DNA from: Kitasatospora albolonga
GTDB taxonomy: Bacteria > Actinomycetota > Actinomycetes > Streptomycetales > Streptomycetaceae
Assembly (NCBI GenBank): GCA_002082585.1
Contig: CP020563.1
Span: 3,404,001 to 3,468,000 of the forward strand
DNA length: 64,000 nucleotides
Direction of reading: 5' to 3'
This document shows, one piece after another, positions 60,019 through 64,000 of this stretch. Every line of letters begins with the position of its first letter. The stretch's first letter is position 1. A model generated the notes under the pieces. The model was given only the letters and a program-made list of their open reading frames with translations. It was not told where the DNA came from and ran no database searches. The position numbers and the translations under genes were made by a program.

Positions 60019-60813
60019 AGCCAGGGCCTCCGGAAATCCAGGGGCCGCCGGAGGAGCTGGGGTCTCCGGAGGGCCAGGGGGCATCGGAGGAGCTGGGGCC
60101 ACCGAAGTTCCAAGGGCCGCCAGGGGAACTGGGGTCTCCGGAAAGCCAGAAGGCTCCGGAGGGCCAGGAAGTATCGGAGAGCCAGGGGGCATCGGAGGGT
60201 CAGGGGGCATCGGATCGGACGGCGGAGGCGCGGACACAGGCGCGGGCACGGGCACGGGCACGGGCCCAGACAGCCCGGGAGGCCCGGAAAGCGGAGGACC
60301 GGCCCGGGACCTGACGGCGGGTTCGTAGGGCCCGAAGCGCGCCCGGGCGGTCACATCGGCGATCTCCCCCTGCACGGCACAGCGGACGATCACAGCCCCC
60401 TGCGCCGCCGCCACACGCCGCGCTGCCCCGCAGGCGGCCTCGACCCCCTCCAGCGCGCGGTCGGCCGCCGCGAGGGCCGCCAGGTCCGCGGCCCCACCCG
60501 CCCTGTGGCGGGCGGACACAGCCTGCCCCAGGGCGAGGACGAGGGCGAACACCCCGCACAGGGCGACCACCGTGACAGCCACCCACACCGTCGCCACACC
60601 CCGATCCAGCTCCCGACCCCACTCCCCCTCCCGCTCCCAGCTCCGGCCCCGGTCTCTGCCCCGCATCCAGGCCCTGCCCCAGCAGCTCCCCCCGCCCCGG
60701 CCCAAGGTCCTGCCCCGCCTCCTGTCCAGATCCCAGCCCTGGCCCCGTTCCCGACCCCGGCCTCTGCCCCAGCCCCGGTGCCGGTCCCGGTCCTGCACGT
60801 CCCCTCTCCTCAC
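60019..60813 (-). CDS. TadE/TadG-like (Rv3654c-type) protein with repetitive ends; no stop codon before helicase
   Basis: Clear core: DRGVATVWVAVTVVALCGVF, a membrane helix, then GQAVSARHRAGGAADLAALAAAD and GAVIVRCAVQGEIADVTARA, as in secreted pilin-like proteins encoded at the end of tad loci. The start GTG 60813 overlaps the TadE stop. The N-terminal 70 residues are Arg/Gly/Trp repeats, and after the core comes a Pro-rich repeat tail (PPDPPMPPGSPILPGPPEPS). The frame has no stop here and runs on antisense to the helicase until 57556, so the true end is unclear; a lost stop or frameshift is likely. Coordinates cover only the non-overlapping part. Confidence 0.5.
60020..60250. repeat. Degenerate repeat encoding the Pro-rich tail
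   Basis: Irregular units of about 18-24 bp built on ggagggccaggggcatcgga/ggagctggggtctccgga, just after the helicase stop. On the minus strand they encode the P-rich tail of the TadE-like protein. Confidence 0.7.
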
Positions 60814-61259
60814 GGCCCGGCACCTCCCACCGAGTCCTCCGCCAGGGCCGCCGCCTCGGCGTTCAGCGTCAGGGCCAGCGCCGCCGGGCCCGGAGTCGGG
60901 GCCTCCACCGTGACGCGCCACAAATCTCCGGCCCTCCGCACCGCGACCCGGGCCCCGCGGGGCGCCGCGTCACGCGCGGCCGAGAGCACCGCCGCCTCCG
61001 GCTCCGAACGGGCCGCGGCCCTGGCCCCCGCCCGGGCCGCGTCCACGCACCGGATCTGGGCGGAAGCAGCCACCAGTGCCCAGAGCCACGCCATGGCGAA
61101 GGCCACCAGCACCGGGATGACCACGGCCGCCTCCGCCGTCACCGCTCCCCTGTCCCGGCACCGAACTCCGGCTCGGCTTCCGGCTCGCCCTCCGGTTCCT
61201 GCTCGTCTCCCGGCCCGGGTTCCGCCCCGGTCCCGGGCCCCGGTCTCAGAACTTCGCAT
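60810..61259 (-). CDS. TadE-family pseudopilin-like protein
   Basis: A 149-residue protein: after an Arg/Gly-rich leader, DRGAVTAEAAVVIPVLVAFA leads into one helix and CVDAARAGARAAARSE, the usual TadE start of the mature part. It sits downstream of the DUF4244/Flp-like gene (14-bp overlap) and would be a minor pilin of the tad system. Confidence 0.87.
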   Translation of the reverse strand: MRSSETGARDRGGTRAGRRAGTGGRAGSRAGVRCRDRGAVTAEAAVVIPVLVAFAMAWLWALVAASAQIRCVDAARAGARAAARSEPEAAVLSAARDAAPRGARVAVRRAGDLWRVTVEAPTPGPAALALTLNAEAAALAEDSVGGAGP

Positions 61260-61527
61260 CGAGCGCGCCCTCGACCAGGGACTGCAAGGCCGACAGCACC
61301 GGCCCGCTGTTCACCACCTTGTAGAGCACTGCCGCGAAGGCACATGCCGCGATCGTGCCGACCGCGTATTCGGAAGTTGTCATTCCGGAATCGGACGGTC
61401 GGCCCGGCCTCGCCGACCACCGCGCGAACCACGTCGACGGCCAGTCCGGCAACCGCGTCGAGCGCCGTGCCCGGCAGGGTGCGCCGGCTGCCTGTACCGC
61501 TCGTTCCGTGAACTTCTTCTTGTTCAT
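61246..61527 (-). CDS. Flp-like small membrane protein (DUF4244)
   Basis: A 93-residue protein. The C-terminal half, DSGMTTSEYAVGTIAACAFAAVLYKVV, is the Flp-pilin-like helix preceded by the prepilin-like G-MTTSEYA site. It is the likely major pilin or secreted substrate of the tad operon. ATG 61527 (NKKKFTERA) is chosen over the frame opening at 61659 because of family size. Confidence 0.87.
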   Translation of the reverse strand: MNKKKFTERAVQAAGAPCRARRSTRLPDWPSTWFARWSARPGRPSDSGMTTSEYAVGTIAACAFAAVLYKVVNSGPVLSALQSLVEGALDAKF

Positions 61528-61664
61528 TTCATCCCCCGATGGGCATCGATCGACAACGCTCGGACGTCCGAACAGAACGCCCTGAGCAAGTGAGAGAAAG
61601 CGAGTGAGAGAGAAGAGAAAGGGCAGAGACCGGTCGAACGATGCGCCGACCGGGCCCACCGCTC

Positions 61665-62519
61665 CTACCTCGCGGCGAGCAGTCCGCCCGCCAGGCCGAC
61701 GATCACCGGCGCCACCCCGACCGCCAGGAAGGCGGGAAGGAAGCAGAGCCCGACCGGTGCGGTGATCAGGACTCCGGCCCGCTGGGCACGTGCCACCGCC
61801 GCACCGGCCCGCTCGGCCCGCATCGCCTCGGCCAGCCGGGAGACCGGCTCAGCGGCCGGGGCCCCGGTGGCTCCGGCCCGGTGCAGACAGCGGGCCAGCG
61901 GTCCGGCGCCCGGTATCTCCCCGAGCCGCCCCCACGCCTCGGCGGGCTCCCCTCCGAGGCGGATCTCGGCGGCGGCACGGGCGAGGCGATCGCCGACCGG
62001 GCCGCCGATGGACTCGCCCACCGCTTCCGCCGCCTCGCGGGGCCCGGCTCCGACGGCGACGCAGGCCGCCAGCAGGTCGGCGGCCAGAGGGAGCTGCGCG
62101 GCGATCACGGCCCGCTCCTCACGGGACTCCCCGGGGCCAGGTCGGGGCCGGGGCCGCTGCCCGCGCCACACCCCGTACGCCGCAGCCGCACCGACGGCGC
62201 AGCCCAGCAGGCCGCCCACCAGGAACCACCCCGTCAGCCACACCCCGGCCGGAGCGGCCCACCGCGCGGCACCGGCAGCGGGCCCGGCACGGCCACCCGC
62301 CCCGGCACCGCCGCCCGCCCCGGCCCGTACCCGTACGAGGACAGTCCGGGACCACCGGTCGGCCCGCACGGCCGGTGCGGTCTCCAGCAGCCGCGCGCCC
62401 CGGCCACGCACCGACCGTCTCCGGCGGCCCGCCGCCACGACGAATGCCGACTGCGCCCCGGCGCCCAGCAGCGCCCCCAGCATCCCCAGGCTGTGGAGAA
62501 CTTCTCCGGTCACGTTCAC
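61665..62519 (-). CDS. Type II secretion F-domain protein (TadC-like)
   Basis: A 284-residue inner-membrane platform protein: hydrophobic N-terminal helix, GVWLTGWFLVGGLLGCAVGA, the GspF domain LAADLLAACVAVGAGPREAAEAVG, and a C-terminal helix pair ending FLAVGVAPVIVGLAGGLLAA. Its start overlaps the TadB-like gene by 4 bp. It works with TadB as the base of the assembly machine. Confidence 0.88.
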   Translation of the reverse strand: MNVTGEVLHSLGMLGALLGAGAQSAFVVAAGRRRRSVRGRGARLLETAPAVRADRWSRTVLVRVRAGAGGGAGAGGRAGPAAGAARWAAPAGVWLTGWFLVGGLLGCAVGAAAAYGVWRGQRPRPRPGPGESREERAVIAAQLPLAADLLAACVAVGAGPREAAEAVGESIGGPVGDRLARAAAEIRLGGEPAEAWGRLGEIPGAGPLARCLHRAGATGAPAAEPVSRLAEAMRAERAGAAVARAQRAGVLITAPVGLCFLPAFLAVGVAPVIVGLAGGLLAAR

Positions 62520-63430
62520 GGCGCCTCCCCTCCGCGCACGATCCGGCAGGCCCAGAACAGCCCGGCGGCCTCCAGGAGCACCCCCACCGCCAGACAGAAC
62601 AGCCCCACCGGCGTGTGGAGCAGCACCCGCAACGGGTCGGCCCCGAGCGCTCCGCCCAGCCCCAGACCCGCCACCGGCAGCAGCGCCAGAACCACGACGG
62701 TCGACCAGGCCCCCGCCAGCTGGGCCCGCAGCTCCTCCCGTCTGCGCCGGTCGGCCCGTAACGCCTTCTCAAGCCGGTCCAGGCCGGCCGCGAGACCGGC
62801 CCCGCCGTCCACGGCCACCCGCCAGCAGGCGGCCATCCCGGACAGGCCGCCCAGCCCCGGCCCCTCCGCCGCCTGCCGCAGCGCCGCGGGCACATCGCCC
62901 CCGAAGCGTGCGGCCGCCAGCACAGCGGCCTCCGCGTCCCCGAGCCACGCGCCACCGCCCGGCCCGCCCCGGGCCCGCGGGTCCCCCTCCGCCGCGCACT
63001 CCCGCAGCCCGGCCAGCAGCGCCCGCCCCGGCTCCTGCCCGGCCCGCAGCTCCCCGACCACGGCCCCGCACAGCGCCGCCACCGTGTCCGCCGCCCGCTC
63101 GCGCTGCCGCCGCCGGGCGCGACCGTGCAGCCACCTCCGTACCAACGGCACCGCCACCGCTCCGGCGAACAGCGGCAGCACCGACGCACCGAGCACGGCG
63201 AGCAGCACCGCCACCGGAACGCACCACCACTCGCGCCGCTCCACGGCGAGCTTCCGGACCCGGAGCAGCCTCGGCCACCACCGCCCCGCCCGCCACGGTT
63301 CGACCGGCCCGTCCACGAACAGGACCCTCGCCCGCCGCACCCCCGGGTCCCGCATCGCCACCAGCCACACCGCCGCACCCGCGCAGAGGGCCGCCGCATG
63401 CACCGCATGGACCGAAACTCCCCCCGTCAC
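62516..63430 (-). CDS. Type II secretion F-domain protein (TadB-like)
   Basis: A 304-residue membrane protein with GspF motif RAGQEPGRALLAGLRECA and LEKALRADRRRREELRAQLAGA, two C-terminal helices (WSTVVVLALLPVAGLGLGGA and VGLFCLAVGVLLEAAGLFWA). Its ends overlap both neighbours by 4 bp, so the tad genes are translationally coupled. Confidence 0.88.
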   Translation of the reverse strand: MTGGVSVHAVHAAALCAGAAVWLVAMRDPGVRRARVLFVDGPVEPWRAGRWWPRLLRVRKLAVERREWWCVPVAVLLAVLGASVLPLFAGAVAVPLVRRWLHGRARRRQRERAADTVAALCGAVVGELRAGQEPGRALLAGLRECAAEGDPRARGGPGGGAWLGDAEAAVLAAARFGGDVPAALRQAAEGPGLGGLSGMAACWRVAVDGGAGLAAGLDRLEKALRADRRRREELRAQLAGAWSTVVVLALLPVAGLGLGGALGADPLRVLLHTPVGLFCLAVGVLLEAAGLFWACRIVRGGEAP

Positions 63431-64000
63431 AGCGCACCCCCGATCAGCGACTCCAGCCGCGCCCAGCCCCGCTCCGGAACGAACCCGTCCGCGCCCCAGC
63501 TCAGCGCGGGCACCGTGAACACCAGGCCGGCCGCGTCCCGCTCCAGGACATGCACATCGGCGATCCGCCGCCGTCCGGCCCGGTCCCGTACGAGGTGCAC
63601 GACCACCGAGAGCGCGGCGGCCAGCTGGCTGTGCAGAGCGGTCCGGTCCAGCCCCGCGGCGGTCCCCAGCGCCTCCAGCCGGGCGGGCACGTGCTCGGCG
63701 GCGTTCGCGTGGACCGTGCCGCAGCCCCCTTCGTGCCCGGTGTTCAGGGCGGCCAGCAGCTGAGCCACCTCGGCGCCCCTGACCTCTCCCACCACCAGCC
63801 GGTCCGGCCGCATCCGCAGCGCCTGGCGCACCAGATCGTGCAGGGTCACCCGGCCCGCGCCCTCCTGGTTGGCGGGGCGGGACTCCAGGCGCACCACATG
63901 GGGGTGGTCGGGGCGCAGTTCGGCGGAGTCCTCGGCGAGCACGATCCGTTCGTCCGCGCCGACGGCGCCCAGCAGGCTGGCGAGGAGGGTCGTCTTGCCC
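63427..64000 (-). CDS. Tad/CpaF-type secretion ATPase (N-terminal part outside window)
   Basis: The C-terminal 191 residues of the ATPase that powers pilus assembly. At the right edge the Walker A end GKTTLLASLLG is visible, then VLAEDSAELRPDHPHVVRLE (Asp box), RMRPDRLVVGEVRGAE (Walker B) and HEGGCGTVHANAAEH (His box). First visible gene of the tad operon. Confidence 0.93.
   Translation of the reverse strand, partial: GKTTLLASLLGAVGADERIVLAEDSAELRPDHPHVVRLESRPANQEGAGRVTLHDLVRQALRMRPDRLVVGEVRGAEVAQLLAALNTGHEGGCGTVHANAAEHVPARLEALGTAAGLDRTALHSQLAAALSVVVHLVRDRAGRRRIADVHVLERDAAGLVFTVPALSWGADGFVPERGWARLESLIGGAL

Noticed and set aside
57556..60921. A 1121-residue minus-strand frame across the helicase
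   Set aside because: Only the first 250 residues (TadE-like) look like protein; the rest is the antisense of an obvious helicase with Gly/Val/Gln-rich composition.

Overview
The DNA is very GC-rich, codons favour G/C in third position, and tRNA-Thr, holB, tmk, topA, hppA and bldG lie together in an order I recall from Streptomyces chromosomes. This is a chromosomal window of a Streptomyces or close relative. Two things are joined here: a complete antibiotic gene cluster (about 8.4-37.8 kb) and a conserved housekeeping block (38.2-64 kb). They meet at a tRNA-Thr gene.

Left edge (1-8.4 kb): a Ser/Thr protein kinase cut by the window, an MFS transporter with a flavin-type PPOX protein, a large XRE-BTAD-NB-ARC regulator, an unknown gene and a PASTA-repeat lipoprotein. 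I see no clear tie between these and the antibiotic cluster.

Antibiotic cluster (8.4-37.8 kb): it reads as a streptothricin (nourseothricin)-type cluster. Evidence: a lysine 2,3-aminomutase for beta-lysine; an arginine hydroxylase of the VioC/OrfP type and a PLP cyclase of the VioD/OrfR type for streptolidine; two stand-alone adenylation domains and a thiolation-condensation protein, matching the published ORF5/ORF19/ORF18 set that builds and releases the beta-lysine chain; an extra A-PCP protein; a carbamoyltransferase, PIG-L deacetylase, family 2 glycosyltransferase and Gfo/Idh-SDR fusion for the carbamoylated gulosamine; and a nourseothricin/streptothricin N-acetyltransferase (Nat) for self-resistance. 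A leftward operon (17.8 to 8.4 kb) carries the pathway regulator, carbamoyltransferase, T-C, A domain and a heterodimeric ABC exporter. A rightward operon (18.2 to 29.8 kb) carries the precursor and sugar genes. They diverge from a 431-bp control region holding two inverted-repeat operator candidates. The regulator and two hydrolase genes contain rare TTA codons, so bldA control is likely.

Right part (38.2-64 kb): tRNA-Thr, a lipoprotein peptidase, DNA polymerase III delta', a membrane-domain/dTMP kinase fusion, topoisomerase I, a decayed regulator plus ABC-2 permease pair, a methyltransferase, an H+-pyrophosphatase, the bldG locus, a DEAD-box helicase, and a tad/Flp pilus-type secretion operon running off the right edge.

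Most notable for follow-up: the Gfo/Idh-SDR fusion that could do both sugar epimerisations; a hydrolase carrying four 39-bp repeats fused to a deoxyribosyltransferase-like domain; complementary decay of ATPase motifs in the two exporter halves; the epimerase-like release domain lacking the second catalytic His; the operator and TTA-codon pattern; and a TadE-like gene with no stop codon before the antisense strand of the helicase. Cluster class is inferred by reading proteins against remembered families; no database search was run.
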